From NCBI GenBank assembly GCA_012932865.1, contig SAXG01000006.1, positions 186,001 through 250,000 of the forward strand: 64,000 bases of DNA. Reading direction: 5' to 3'. This document shows positions 48,837 to 59,748 of this stretch, piece after piece; within the stretch, counting starts at the first letter, position 1; each line of letters starts with the position of its first letter. The translations under genes were made by a program, and so were the position numbers. The DNA is from Amylostereum areolatum (Eukaryota > Basidiomycota > Agaricomycetes > Russulales > Stereaceae). The notes beneath the pieces were generated by a model. It worked only from the letters and a program-made list of their open reading frames with translations. It had not been told where the DNA came from and did not search any database.

Positions 48837-50240
48837 ATGTCGCGTACAAACTTGTCCTGTCCGTGCCACAGGGAGCTTTCGCCCTTTGAGTCGGTACGCT
48901 CATCGTTCCTGGAAATGCCGGTACTTGTGGTACAATGTGTCTCTCTCCTTCCTCCTAATCCACGGAATGATTCTTGGGGCGACCTCCAGTTGGATATCCA
49001 GCTACATCTCCAGCTGGCGCCAGTGTTCTTTATAAACCCTACCTTCCCCAGAGACAATGGTGTGCCAGTGCTCAGTCTGTGGATAGATGATGTCGGGTTC
49101 GGTAAGTCTCCATTGTCTTTCGTTCCTCCCTACATGTCTCTAACGAGTGACCTTCATCAGTCCAACTTCCCTTACAACTCTCTCCCGGTCGTCAATACAT
49201 CTGTGTTCAACGAGAACTCGTACGAGTCAGCGCTGGCCGAAGGGGTATGGCTTCGTGAACTATGTATCCTTTTCGTATCTTATTTGAGTCTACAGACACG
49301 TGCTCCCTTCTTTCCCTCCCACGTTCCTGGCCCACCTCCCAACTTCTTTCTCGCGAACTCATCAGTGTCTTGCACGCCGGTATGGCCTTGGGAACTTCGT
49401 GTCTTTTCGTATCTTATCTGGGTCTTCAGGAATGGTGCGCTGCCTTTGCCACGGCTGTTGGGGCGGCGCTTGACACACAGGTGTGGTTTCGTGGACGTTG
49501 TGTCTTTGTGTATCTTATTTTTGAGTCTTCCGCACCCTTCTTCCAGTCATCCTCCCGCCCAAACGACGACACTGCTACTCTCCTTGCCGTTCTATCACAA
49601 ATGTTCAGCCCATCGGACCAAAACAAATATTGCAAACGAGCCCAGGTCAGAGACGAGGTCACACGCGCTCTGAACCGTTTTCACGGTCCTTTGAGCAATC
49701 TTGTGGTCATCGAACAAAAAATATGGAAAGCCAAGTCCAGGGATGGGAAGGGACCCTTTGGGGCTCATTTCTTTCGCCGTGGGAATGGAGAGCTTGGAAT
49801 CCGTCTCCAGGACGCTTTGAAGGGCAGCCAAGACCTCGACGGGGCAGACATGCCCTTCTTCCTAGTAGGAGGTAAAGAGAAACGCACGACCATGATCCGC
49901 ATATGGGTGAGTATCTTCTCCTTGAAGTCTTGTGTTTCCGTGTTAATCAGCATTGTAGGTGCAAGAACCAAAGACCTATCAGATACCGATTACCGAAAAC
50001 CTTTCAGGCGTGGTAAAGTCTCTTGCAAAGAAGGTGGACAAGTACTTCAATGAGGTCGAGCTGCGTTCTGTCGACCTTCCCGCAGCTCATGCTTATTCTT
50101 CCTCCCTTTCTGAGTGTTCGACCAATATCCTGAAGGCAAACATCATGCTCTTAGGCCTTCTCCAAGTCGGTGAGGGAAGCTGGCAGCCTATCCTTGGACA
50201 GATCACAGGTGGGGGACAGTTGTTTTCGGAGGCCAGTTAA
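48837..50240 (+). CDS. Hypothetical protein with three related introns
   Basis: A model starting at 48837 (MSRTNLSCPCHRELSPFES) and ending at 50240 uses several exons. Three consecutive introns (49245-49295, 49380-49429, 49481-49546) are diverged copies of one another, all in phase 0. The exons between them encode 28 and 17 residues. The C-terminal half (RDEVTRALNRFHGPLSNLVV, then IWKAKSRDGKGPFGAHFFR and LPAAHAYSSSLSECSTNILK) is coherent coding sequence but matches no family I know. The N-terminal start is uncertain. Confidence 0.5.
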
Positions 50241-50618
50241 GTGTGGCAACTCGCGGACTTGTATGTCGTAGTTAGTCGAGGCTGTCGAATGTAATGAGAC
50301 GGGGCGGAGAATATGAGATAGAAGTTGAGCGCGAGAACACGAGAGTCTCGAAGAGACGAGGAGAATCAGACGGGAGTGAGTGTCGAAGCTGTCGTCGTTC
50401 CGAGAACTGAGGGAAAATGCATGAGAAGCCGAGACCTTTATAACCTTTCCACTCCCGAGTCTCCCTTCTCCGTCGTTCCCTCTCCTTCCTCCATCCTTTG
50501 TCCTTCAACACAAAGCAAGCATCTAAATGAATCATTTCGAAACTGGTTTCCTAGAGTCGAATCGGGTGAAACTTTCGCACGGTGCCATCCTCGCGTGGGT
50601 GACACCGACAACATCTGC
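50241..50618. other. Intergenic flank of the gypsy element
   Basis: These 378 bp lie between the hypothetical gene and the left LTR. A purine-rich patch (50280-50400) is present, with nothing else recognised. Confidence 0.4.
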
Positions 50619-50714
50619 TGTTACAACTCCGTCAAGGTACCTCATTTTCCCTTACCTTATTCGGAAGGACGTCGCTAAACGACGGATTACGACTGTGCCC
50701 CAGTTCGTAACCGT

Positions 50715-50830
50715 CTCAACGACGCAGCCACGACGATGCCACAGATTGTCACCATCCCAACGGCATAGCCACGACGGTGCCACAGATTGTCACCGTCTCA
50801 ACGGCATAGCCACGACAGTGCCACAGTCTC
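50715..50830. repeat. Short tandem repeat inside the LTR (about 41-bp units)
   Basis: Nearly three copies of a unit containing GCCACAGATTGTCACC and CAACGGCATAGCCACGAC occur in tandem. The matching LTR at the right edge (about 63820-63950, reverse strand) has the same unit in a different arrangement, so the array has changed between copies. Confidence 0.6.
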
Positions 50831-51139
50831 GTCCCCGTAGATACTTGATACAACCGTCGCTCAATGTACATATGTTTACTCGACCTCCTTTCTTATAAAA
50901 GGAGGCTCAACGAACAAGCCATTCCCCAGCTTGTTCTCTTTGTAAATACAGGACTGTTCTAAATAGAACCTCCTCTTAAAGCTATTAAAGAGAACCCAAA
51001 GTAACTAAGTCGAAAGCTCGCCTAAGTCTTCCGTGAAGACTTACTGCTTCGCTTATCGACCTCAACCTTCGTATAACCGAGATGTCTGGATCACCTGATC
51101 CCACTTCTCATATACACGAGTACTGTAGCCTGAGCCGCT

Positions 51140-51930
51140 TAGTGTTGCCAAAGTTCGGTTTAGAACCGCGGTCCGAACCTGAACCGACAGAACCGAACCG
51201 ACAGTTCGGTCCGGTTCTGGTTCTGGTTCTGGCTTTCACCCGTCGGTTCAGGTTCAGGTTCGGGCCGGGGAAGAACCGACAGAACCGGCCCGAACCGCGT
51301 TCGGCTGTGCAAGGCCACGTGGCCCTCTCACCTCTCACCCTCACCTCTCATCCTTCCCCGCCTCTCATCCCACTCCTGCCGAAGTACTCCACACCCTACA
51401 ACACCACCTCTCCACCCTGGTTCCTTACCCTCCTCCACAAGGCCGACCTCTGTATTCCTCTACACACACCCCTCCGACACTCTCTATGCGGCCTCGCTCA
51501 AGCCCCGCTCTCGACAGGTCCTTCATGCATGAGCCCATCACTGTTGTGATGACGTCAAGTGATAGATGGCCATTGTCATTGACGGCACATTTGAGCCAAG
51601 CAGTCGCCATCCCCAGCACCCCCGCACTCCTTGCTCTCGACCCGCACTCTTCCTTATCACCCTACTGTCTCATCTTGCTACTGTCTCGCTACCCGTTGTC
51701 ATGTTTCCCCAGGCTGTATGTACTACATCTACTGGTACTACTAGTAACCACAGAATGCTAAGTGTTCTAAAGCAAAAATTGGGGTTTGAACCAAGTCCGA
51801 ACCGAGTTCGAACCTGAACCGAGGTTCAGTTCAGGTTCAGGTTCAGGTTCACCCCCAGAGGTGTCGGTTCAGGTTCAGGTTCAGGCAAGATGGGTCCCGA
51901 ACCGAACTGAACTGAACTTCGGCAACACTA
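51140..51930 (+). mobile_element. hAT-type MITE, copy 1 (791 bp)
   Basis: The element begins TAGTGTTGCC and ends GGCAACACTA, the T/CA(A/G)NG-style terminus of hAT elements. It is flanked by the 8-bp direct repeat GAGCCGCT / GAGCTGCT (one mismatch). Both ends carry long runs of GGTTCAG or GAACCT words in opposite orientation. It has no transposase. It sits inside the 5' LTR of gypsy element 1, and the same LTR site at about 63505-63525 is unoccupied. Confidence 0.85.
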
Positions 51931-52078
51931 GAGCTGCTTGTCACGTGATAAGGACCGTCCTTAACACTAGAACGAGCTCTCCTCTACATTAGCTCACCCT
52001 ACAGTTTGGTGCAGAGCGTCAAACGAAACATCCACCACGGAGTCAGCGGAACAACCCGCTGAAAAAAGACCATCAGAT

Positions 52079-54088
52079 TTTGAGATCCCTCAACTCCAAT
52101 CAAACTGCAGTCGAGAATTCCCCAACGGAAACGAAGATCATCACTGGACATTTGATCCCTATAATCTCATTTTTTACTACGACGGAGCCCTCATCGCAAA
52201 GGAAAGCAAAGGGACATACGTATACCAGTGGAACCCACCCATATACAGATACAACCTTCCCCCAGCAGCAGAATACTACAAAGATAGATCCAAAAGAGAA
52301 AAGGAAGACGGAAGCTACGACAACTCACATTGAAAGCGCCCAGATTATTCAAGACCTCATATCGGGCCCCTCTCATCAGAAGAACTCTGGAAACACCCGG
52401 ACGCACAGAAAGTCAAAGAGAAACCTTACACCGGGAATATTAAGGACTACTGGGAATTTGATCCAGATACCGACACTGCCAATACAACAACCGAACCACA
52501 GAACCCTCAAACCGAACTCCAGCATCCTCAAGAACCCGCAACAACTACACCGCCTCCAGAGGAAACCGCGCCAGAACCTAAGAGAACTATATCAAGCCCC
52601 CAAATTAAGTCCGATTCCGGGGGAAGTCGAGAACGCAGCCCATCGAGCGCAGCAGAAACGGAAGAACATACAGAGAACCCAACAAGATTCCCATCACCTG
52701 ACGACATCTTCGGAACCACACGAGGAAGAAAAGGAAATCTATTCGGAAAACCCGAAAACATCACATCAATGGGAGACACTGCCACCTCGATACCCAACCC
52801 CGCCACCGCACTTGGCAATGTCCCCCCTGGAGAGACTAATGTACCGCGCCAGATGCCTGCAACTCCAACACCAGCCGATCCCACAAAACCGAGACATGAG
52901 ACTCGATTCTCCCTAGGATTTGGCACGACCGAACCAATAGGATGGAAAATGCCATCACCGCGATCACCATCACTTTCCGACCGATCAATAGTTAACAAGA
53001 AAGGAAAAGAAGTTCGAGACTACGTCTTCGGAAGAGGAGCGACCGCGGATCTTCCGAAAGAATCGAAGCACCCACCAGGGAATTCCCCACCAGGAGGAAC
53101 AGGAACAATCGGATCAAAACCTGATGACAAGGACAAAGGATTCAAACTAAACGCACTAGGAGTATACGACGGAAGAGACCGGGCAAAAGCAGCAAAGTTC
53201 ATAGAACAATGCGTACCTCGCTTCATAGCATTTCCCAACGCATATGCGGCCAACATGCGTAAGATAACCTTCGTACTCTCGCATCTCACCGATGGACCGG
53301 CCCTCCACTGGGCGTCCCTTTTAATAAGCAAGATCGACAAGATACAAGATCATGGTCTAGATCCAGAAGTATACCTTCCATGGACGGCATTCCGCGACTA
53401 CTTCTTAGAAACCTTTGGAGAAATAGACCCAGGAAGGGACGCTAGGTTCAACATACAGCGCCTAGAACAAGGTACCATGGAAACCAAGGATTATATCACG
53501 ATCTTCAGAGACTATGCCATGGAAGCTGGTTACGATCATAAAGCATTGATCGACCAATTCAAGAGAGGACTGCGCAACAATATCGTAGTCGAGATCCTCA
53601 AGAGAGATCACATCTCGAACGATATTGACGAATGGTATGAACTCGCATTGCGCATTGATAATAACTGGCGAGAAGCTCAAGCATTCCAACAGCATTATAC
53701 AAGACCAATGAACCCGACAAGCGATCTCACACTCCTGTACAAGAAACCACAGACGTACGTTCCATTCCGAAGAGGAAACAGAAATAAAGGAAACGTTACC
53801 ACCGCCAGAGTCGCTCAAATAGGAAACAACGGCCGAAACTTCAGACACCTTACCCCGCAAGAATGTACCGAACTCCAGAAATCAGGATCATGCTTCTACT
53901 GCCGGAAGCCAGGACACATCTCCAGGAACTGCCCAGAGAAACGTACCCAAACAACGATCAATGCACGAACAGCGAATCTAACATCGGAAGAATCCCCGAT
54001 TGATCAGATCACCAAACTTGTGAACAAGATGGACAGTGAAACGTTTGCACGCACTGCCAACATGTTCAAAGACAATCAGGGTTTTTGA
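52079..54088 (+). pseudogene. Gag polyprotein of gypsy element 1, with a nonsense codon
   Basis: The frame is open from about 52079 except for a TGA at 52331-52333. The long downstream part (M at 52769) runs to 54088. It contains the retrotransposon gag domain (ALHWASLLISKIDKIQD region, then PWTAFRDYFLETFGEIDPGR) and one zinc knuckle, CFYCRKPGHISRNC, of CCHC type near 53890-53932. Gag packages the RNA in virus-like particles. A competing 278-codon frame over 52080-52916 has no gag-like content. The stop at 52331 implies this copy is not functional unless read through. Confidence 0.75.
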
Positions 54089-55122
54089 ATCGTCCTTCAA
54101 CCGCGGCTGTTGAAAGGACACAGACAATGAACTTTTCGAATCAATCTCCTGTGCAGGAAACAGAAGATGACGTAAATAGAACAGTGTATATAAGGTCATA
54201 CCAAGACGGAGCAACACACGCTCCATCAATTCATATACCTGTTATGTTTCATGGAAAGTTCCGTAAAGCCGCAGCAAAAGCGCTATTGGATAGCGGAGCG
54301 AGCAGCACACTGATCCATCCAGACTTTGTACGAAAACACAAGATGAATCTGATCCAGCTTAAGAAACCGATACCGATATACAACGTTGACGGATCTCGGA
54401 ACACTCTGGGAGAGATCAAACAGAAAGTATACCTTCCGATGACAATGGAAGGGATCAACGGAGAAATTCACCGCGAAAGCCTAGGATTATTCGTCACAGC
54501 CCTAGGAGGAGACAAAGTAATCTTGGGAACCCCTTGGCTCAAAAAACACAACCCCAGCATTGATTGGAGAAAGAGACAGATTACGCTACGGACATGTCCA
54601 GGTACGTGCTCCACTACGAGTAAAACAATGACCGTCCAAGGAAAGGACGAACCCTCTCTACCATCATTCGAAGAACAGAAGGCAAACCATCACGCAACAA
54701 TAGAAGAACAGGAAGATTCCGAATTCGATTCCGACTTCATCGAGATCAAGACGATCAGAACATTCTATGGGAAAACTAACATAGAAACGATACCAGTTGC
54801 AGAAGAGACGAACGAAGCCAATACCTGGATAACAGCAAGAGCAACTAAGGCACAAGAACTCACAGAAAGAGCGGCCATGGGAGAAAAGAAGAAGACGCTC
54901 GATGAGATGATTCCACCCAGCTACAAACAGTATCAGAAGGTATTCGAAAAGAAAGCGTCGGAACGCTTCCCAATCAGTAGACCTTGGGATCATGCGATAG
55001 ACCTGACCGAAGGATGGAAACCTCGAAATTGTAAATTGTATCCAATGACAGTACCAGAAAGAAAGGAACTAGACACATTTGTGGACGAACATCTACGAAA
55101 AGGATACATCCGAGAATCAAAA
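54085..55122 (+). pseudogene. Protease and start of pol of gypsy element 1, truncated
   Basis: The frame overlaps the end of gag by four bases, as is common for gag-pol. It holds an aspartic protease with ALLDSGASSTLIHPDFV (catalytic DSG), followed by VILGTPWLKKHNPSIDW. It then reaches the pre-RT block RFPISRPWDHAIDLTEGWKP and ELDTFVDEHLRKGYIRESK, where it stops being pol-like. The remaining codons to 55179 read into an LTR. Reverse transcriptase, RNase H and integrase are missing. Confidence 0.8.
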
Positions 55123-55580
55123 TGTCAGCAACGACTAGTGCGACAGCACCAAGTTACGACACAGCTGACTAGAAGATGAGGACGACAGAGGGGAGCCGAT
55201 CAGACACGGCGACAGACGAGGGAAAGCAAGCAAAGTCGGTAGAATTGACTAGCTCGAGATAAGGAATATGTACAGCGAGAGCGAGCCTTATATACACAAG
55301 AGGAGAGAGACTTAGGTAAGCAACCAATACACGGCGATCAGTAAGCAGACCAAGTATAAGTAAGCAGTCGTATGTAAAAGAGCACAGCATGAGTCAGTAT
55401 CGTACAGCATGAGTCAAGAGAAAGGAGTCAGACCCGGACCGAGATGAGTCACGTGGGTCCGGGCGGGATATAGATGAGCCGGGTCCGGGCCAAGGTGGAG
55501 CCGGACCGGTGATAAGTCGATAAGTCCTAAAGCGTGTAACCGATGTAAAGTAAAAAGAAAATTATAGACCGTTCATGACA
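55123..55580 (-). repeat. LTR of chromovirus element 2 (458 bp)
   Basis: The sequence is bounded by TGTCAGCAACG on the left and CGTTCATGACA on the right, that is the 5-bp inverted ends TGTCA/TGACA. It lies right after the pol stop of element 2 on the minus strand, so it is that element's 3' LTR. The pol stop codon lies within the LTR edge. No second copy of this LTR is seen in the window. Confidence 0.7.
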
Positions 55581-58500
55581 TCACCCCTTCCTTAGATTCG
55601 ACGTCCTCGTCGTAATCAGATCCAGTTTCTTCCTCCGACAGGAGTTTCCAACGATTAAGGCGTGCAGGTTTCGGGGCACCCGGATGTTCACGGTGGAAGT
55701 CGTCAATGCGTTTCTTGGCATTCTGGAGATTGGTGAGAGGCTCCCAAGTATTGTCATTGTCTGGGTAGCCTTTCCATTTGACGAGGTACTTGAAGCCGCG
55801 ACCAACCTTTTTGGAGTCTATAATCTTTTCGACCTCATAGACTTCCTCTCCTTGGACTAACTCTGGCGGTGGAAGTGTAGGTGCTTTCTGATTGTCAAAG
55901 GCGGGACCGTTGTGTGGAGATAGGAGGGACTCGTTGAAGACCGGATGTTTTCGTGACCAGGATGTAGGGAGGCGAAGCTTGTAAGCCGACGCTCCGACTT
56001 TCTCCAGGATTTCGAAAGGACCAAAGCGCTTGTCATCTAGCTTTTGCATAGGACGTGCCGTTTTGATTACGGTTTGGCCATCTCTGGTCTTGGCTTCCAG
56101 CCAGACGAAGTCGCCAATTTTGTAATCTATTGGTTCGTCCTTCTTGCGATCGTAAAAGCGCTTTTGATCGTCCTGTGCTGCCTTTAGCGCAGAGCGGGCT
56201 TCCTCATAGATGTCTCGCATGCGTTGTGCAAACTCGTTCGCCGATGGGTTGTCTGTTTCACATCGAGGGTTTGTCCCCAGGTAGAGTTCCCGACCATAGT
56301 TGGCAAAGTTGGGAGACATCCCAATCGAACTATGGACTATGTTGTTGAGCGCAGTCATGGCAAGTGGGAGGTAACGTGTCCAATTGTCCTGTCGTTGATT
56401 GACGAAGATGCGAAGGTAGTTTTCCATGGTCATGTTGGAGCGTTCGGTCTGTCCGTCCGTCTGAGGGTGATACACCGTGGACGGGTTCCCTTCAATGCCT
56501 AACAGTTGGAACAATGCCGTGGTGAATTTGGAGACAAACACGCTGCCACGGTCGCTGACGATCTTTCTAGGAATTCCATGATGGGGGACCACCTCGCGTA
56601 GGTACTCGAAGGCGAGTTCGTCCTCCGTTAGGTCTTTGGTCGTGGCCCAGAATACAACCTGCTTGGTACCCATGCAGTTCACATTGCAGATAGCGTCTTT
56701 TCCATCCGAGACTGGGAGCGGCATGACAAAGTCGATGGATACATGCTCCCAAGGCGCTTGTGGTGGGTCATGTGGGTGGAGTGGAGCGGCAATGCGATCA
56801 TGTCTAATCTTGGTACGTTGGCAGGTCTCACATCCTTCAACATATTTCCGGACATCGTCTCTAATGGCAGGCCACCAGTAGTTGCGCGTGATGAGCTCAT
56901 GGGTCTTGTATCGTCCTGGATGACCGACAAGCGGGCTGTCATGATGAGCTTGGATGATGTCTGCATGGAGTCCTTTGTCTCTTGGGACATAGAGTCTGTG
57001 TTGCCAGGTGATCGTTCCATCTGCGTGTTCCAGCCATCCCTTCACTTTGAGTGCTAAGGCGCGTTCTACTGCATGGTCTCGGAGTAAGGTAGCCTCCTGA
57101 ATCCGCTCAATGAAGACATTGTCAGGTCCATTGGTTATGATTCCTGCATGGTTGAGGGCGCGAAAGAGTTCTGGTTTCAGGAGTACAATGTTTTCATTGT
57201 CTTTCTCCCCCTTCTCAAGGCCCGCTAGTTGGGAAATAGCATCGGGTTTACCCATTGTTTTGCCAGGCTTGTGGAGTAGCGTACAATGATACTCTTGTAG
57301 CTCCGTTAACCATCGTGCTTGTCTCCGATTTAGCTTCTGTGCCTTGCGGAAGTACGTGAGATTGCGATGATCCGACCAGATTTCAAACTCCTGTCGTGCC
57401 CCCATGAGGTATTGTCTCCATTCCTCTAGCGCCGTCATGATATCCAGTAATTCCTTGTCATAAATTTCATAGTTCCTCTCAGCTTCGCTGAGGGACTTTG
57501 AGAGGAAGGCGACCGGGTGCCATTTGCCATTGTCCTGTTGTTGCGAAAGTACCGCGCCCGTGGCATAGTCAGAGGAGTCCGCCTCGACACGGAACTGCCC
57601 ATCGTCTGTAGGGATTGCTAGAACTGGCTGCGATGTTATACGTCGCTTGAGTTCCTCAAAAGCCTCCTGCTGTGGGGTGTCCCAGACCCATTCCATCTTC
57701 CCAGTGAGTTTAGTCATTGGGTGAGCAATGCCGCTGAAGTCCTTGATAAAGCGACGGTAGAAGTTGCAAAAGCCCAAAAACGATTGAAGTTGTTTCTTCG
57801 TTTTGGGGGCTGGCCAATTGGTGATTGCCGCGACCTTTGCTGGATCCATGCGAACCCTTCCTCCGCCGACAATCATGCCCAGGTATTCGATTTCTGCCTT
57901 CTCAAACTCGCACTTTTCTGGCTTCAGATAGAGTTTGTTTTCTCGCAGGATCCGAAGGACCTCCTTGACTATCCGACGATGTTCTTCTAGCGTATGTGTG
58001 AAGATGAGGATGTCGTCCAAATAGACGACCACGACTCCTTGATGGATCAAGTCTTTGAACAGGTCATTCATCATGGCTTGGGACGTAGACGGGGAGTTGG
58101 TGAGTCCAAAGAACATGACCGTAGGCTCGTAGAGACCTTTGTTCGTGCGGAATGCAGCTTTCCACTCGTCCCCTTCTTTAATCCGAACATTGTTGTACCC
58201 CCATCGGACATCGAGCTTGGTAAAGTGCCGTGCTCCCTTAAGCTTATCAACCAACTCTTGGATGAGTGGGAGCAGGTAACGGTTCTTTATTGTCATCTCA
58301 TTGAGCTTTCGGTAGTCTTGCACAGGTCGTAACGAGCCGTCTTTTTTCTTGATGAAGAAGAATGGGGAGGCCATGGGTGATTTGGACAGCTGGATCCGTC
58401 CAGATCTCAGGTTCTCTTCCAAAAAGGCGTCCAGTTGCTTCTGCTCGTCCAATGTGAGGGGGTAAACTTTGCAATCAACCGGTTTGAAGTTAGGAGTGAG

Positions 58501-59748
58501 CTCAATGGCGTGGTCCCATGGGCGTCGCTCAGGGAGCTTGTCGAAGTCGTCTTTGTCAAAGATGTCCTTGAATTCGTGGTACACCGTTGGGACTCGCTCA
58601 GAGAAGGTCTGTTCCTTTTTCTTAGCGTGCTCCTCGATTGCAATGTCCGATGCATGGGTCCGGATGTGGTATGTCGCTTTGTAACCATCCCAGTCAAAAG
58701 CAAACAGCTGCTCGTCCTTTTCCATGTGGACTGGCTCTTCCTCCTCTTCTTCGTCATCATCAATATTGAGAAGGGGAGGGGGACAAGAGCAGCTGATAGG
58801 GCATCGGTCGAATTCAATTGACCCGGATTTCCAGTCGATGTGAGGGTTGTGCTTCTTTAGCCACTCATGTCCAATGAAAAGGTCCGTATCTCCTAGATTG
58901 GAGACCGCCAGGTCAATGTTTTCTTCATGGTCTTGAATATTTAGGCGAAGTGTGACATATTCCGTGATGGGACCTCCTGTGTTGAGAGTGCCGTCTGCAT
59001 TTCGTACTGGGATTGGGCGAGCAGTCCGTCGCGTGGGGATGTGATTTTCCTGCACAAACTTCGTGTTGATACACGAGCCAGTGCAACCACTGTCCAGGAG
59101 TGCGAGAGCTTTGACAATGCGCTTGGAATTTACCACCAGTTGTGTGGGAATGACCGTTTGTTCCTTGGCGCTGGAGGAGCGTATGAACTGCATAGGAGTG
59201 GCGAGCTCTAGTAGAGCTTGACATGCTAACTCGTCTCCCATGCCAGTTATTTCCTTGATGGCTTCATAAGTAGCCTCGTCACGGCGTCGGTGGTGTGTCC
59301 AGATGCGAAGGATTGCAATCGCACTTTCGGGTTTGTCTTCCCTTAAGCGACGAAGCGTCCATTGAGCCGTTCCAGGTGCCATATAACATGATTTGGGCGC
59401 CGTGCCCCTTCCATCGCACGGTGTTGTCCCTGACTTCACAGGGTCCATATCCAAAACCGAGTCTGTATCCAAAGCCGTATCCAAAACTGAAGCCGAAACC
59501 GAAGCCATATCCAAAGCCGAAGGCTCACAAATCGAAGCCTGAGTATCTAAAATAACAACGGGACGCGTGCCCGTACCGATAGAGTCCGTAAGAGAAGTCA
59601 TAATGGGGATATCCCCCGTAGTAGTACAGTCCGAATCAACAATGCGCATATGTAAACGAGAACCAGGCCACCGAGGTGCCACAAAACCAGATGAGCGAGA
59701 GACAGAAACTTGGGCTTCAGATGCCGTGTACATCGTCAGCCCCCTCAA
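55573..59748 (-). CDS. Ty3/gypsy chromovirus Pol polyprotein, long open frame
   Basis: An uninterrupted 1,391-codon frame, with domains in order. The protease is at about residues 205-330 (ALLDSGCTGSCINTKFV). Reverse transcriptase has KLDVRWGYNNVRI, FFGLTNSPSTSQAMMN and the YLDD catalytic box in VVYLDDILIF. RNase H follows (VEADSSDYATGAVLSQQ, then DKELLDIMTALEEWRQYL). Integrase shows an HHCC zinc site (HHDSPLVGHPGRYKTHEL, then CETCQRTK), DDE residues in SIDFVMPLP and SDRGSVFVSKF, and YHPQTDGQTERSN. A C-terminal chromodomain (VEKIIDSKKVGRGFKYLVKW, then KGYPDNDNTWEP) marks a chromovirus that targets particular chromatin. Gag and the 5' LTR are absent upstream. The N-terminal about 180 residues are low-complexity and may not be original pol. 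Confidence 0.95.
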   Translation of the reverse strand: MRGLTMYTASEAQVSVSRSSGFVAPRWPGSRLHMRIVDSDCTTTGDIPIMTSLTDSIGTGTRPVVILDTQASICEPSALDMASVSASVLDTALDTDSVLDMDPVKSGTTPCDGRGTAPKSCYMAPGTAQWTLRRLREDKPESAIAILRIWTHHRRRDEATYEAIKEITGMGDELACQALLELATPMQFIRSSSAKEQTVIPTQLVVNSKRIVKALALLDSGCTGSCINTKFVQENHIPTRRTARPIPVRNADGTLNTGGPITEYVTLRLNIQDHEENIDLAVSNLGDTDLFIGHEWLKKHNPHIDWKSGSIEFDRCPISCSCPPPLLNIDDDEEEEEEPVHMEKDEQLFAFDWDGYKATYHIRTHASDIAIEEHAKKKEQTFSERVPTVYHEFKDIFDKDDFDKLPERRPWDHAIELTPNFKPVDCKVYPLTLDEQKQLDAFLEENLRSGRIQLSKSPMASPFFFIKKKDGSLRPVQDYRKLNEMTIKNRYLLPLIQELVDKLKGARHFTKLDVRWGYNNVRIKEGDEWKAAFRTNKGLYEPTVMFFGLTNSPSTSQAMMNDLFKDLIHQGVVVVYLDDILIFTHTLEEHRRIVKEVLRILRENKLYLKPEKCEFEKAEIEYLGMIVGGGRVRMDPAKVAAITNWPAPKTKKQLQSFLGFCNFYRRFIKDFSGIAHPMTKLTGKMEWVWDTPQQEAFEELKRRITSQPVLAIPTDDGQFRVEADSSDYATGAVLSQQQDNGKWHPVAFLSKSLSEAERNYEIYDKELLDIMTALEEWRQYLMGARQEFEIWSDHRNLTYFRKAQKLNRRQARWLTELQEYHCTLLHKPGKTMGKPDAISQLAGLEKGEKDNENIVLLKPELFRALNHAGIITNGPDNVFIERIQEATLLRDHAVERALALKVKGWLEHADGTITWQHRLYVPRDKGLHADIIQAHHDSPLVGHPGRYKTHELITRNYWWPAIRDDVRKYVEGCETCQRTKIRHDRIAAPLHPHDPPQAPWEHVSIDFVMPLPVSDGKDAICNVNCMGTKQVVFWATTKDLTEDELAFEYLREVVPHHGIPRKIVSDRGSVFVSKFTTALFQLLGIEGNPSTVYHPQTDGQTERSNMTMENYLRIFVNQRQDNWTRYLPLAMTALNNIVHSSIGMSPNFANYGRELYLGTNPRCETDNPSANEFAQRMRDIYEEARSALKAAQDDQKRFYDRKKDEPIDYKIGDFVWLEAKTRDGQTVIKTARPMQKLDDKRFGPFEILEKVGASAYKLRLPTSWSRKHPVFNESLLSPHNGPAFDNQKAPTLPPPELVQGEEVYEVEKIIDSKKVGRGFKYLVKWKGYPDNDNTWEPLTNLQNAKKRIDDFHREHPGAPKPARLNRWKLLSEEETGSDYDEDVESKEGVMS
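59446..59536. repeat. Short tandem repeat in the 5' part of the pol frame
   Basis: Degenerate copies of a 6- to 12-bp unit (ATCCAAARCC-like) run in tandem. On the minus strand they encode a Leu-Asp/Ser-rich stretch (VLDTALDTDSVLDMDP). Confidence 0.6.

Larger units (their letters stand above)
50619..55122 (+). mobile_element. Ty3/gypsy element, 5' LTR to truncated pol (element 1)
   Basis: The 5' LTR is inferred as 50619-52003, from TGTTACAACTCC to CCTACA. That is about 586 bp once the MITE and its duplicated target are removed. It has a TATA-like TTATAAAAGG near 50895 and about 41-bp internal repeats (50715-50830). A primer-binding-site-like TTGGTGCAGAGCG follows at about 52005. The internal part is gag then protease/pol on the plus strand. 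It stops at 55122, at the start of another element's LTR, just where reverse transcriptase should begin. No right-hand remainder was found in the window. Confidence 0.75.

Noticed and set aside
48341..49057. 238-codon open frame on the minus strand
   Set aside because: It overlaps the start of a plus-strand gene model, has no family-like segment and looks like an open frame caused by base composition.
52080..52916. 278-codon open frame over the gag 5' region
   Set aside because: Its Gln/Pro/Thr-rich content is what the shifted gag frame gives. The gag frame itself carries the expected domain and zinc knuckle.
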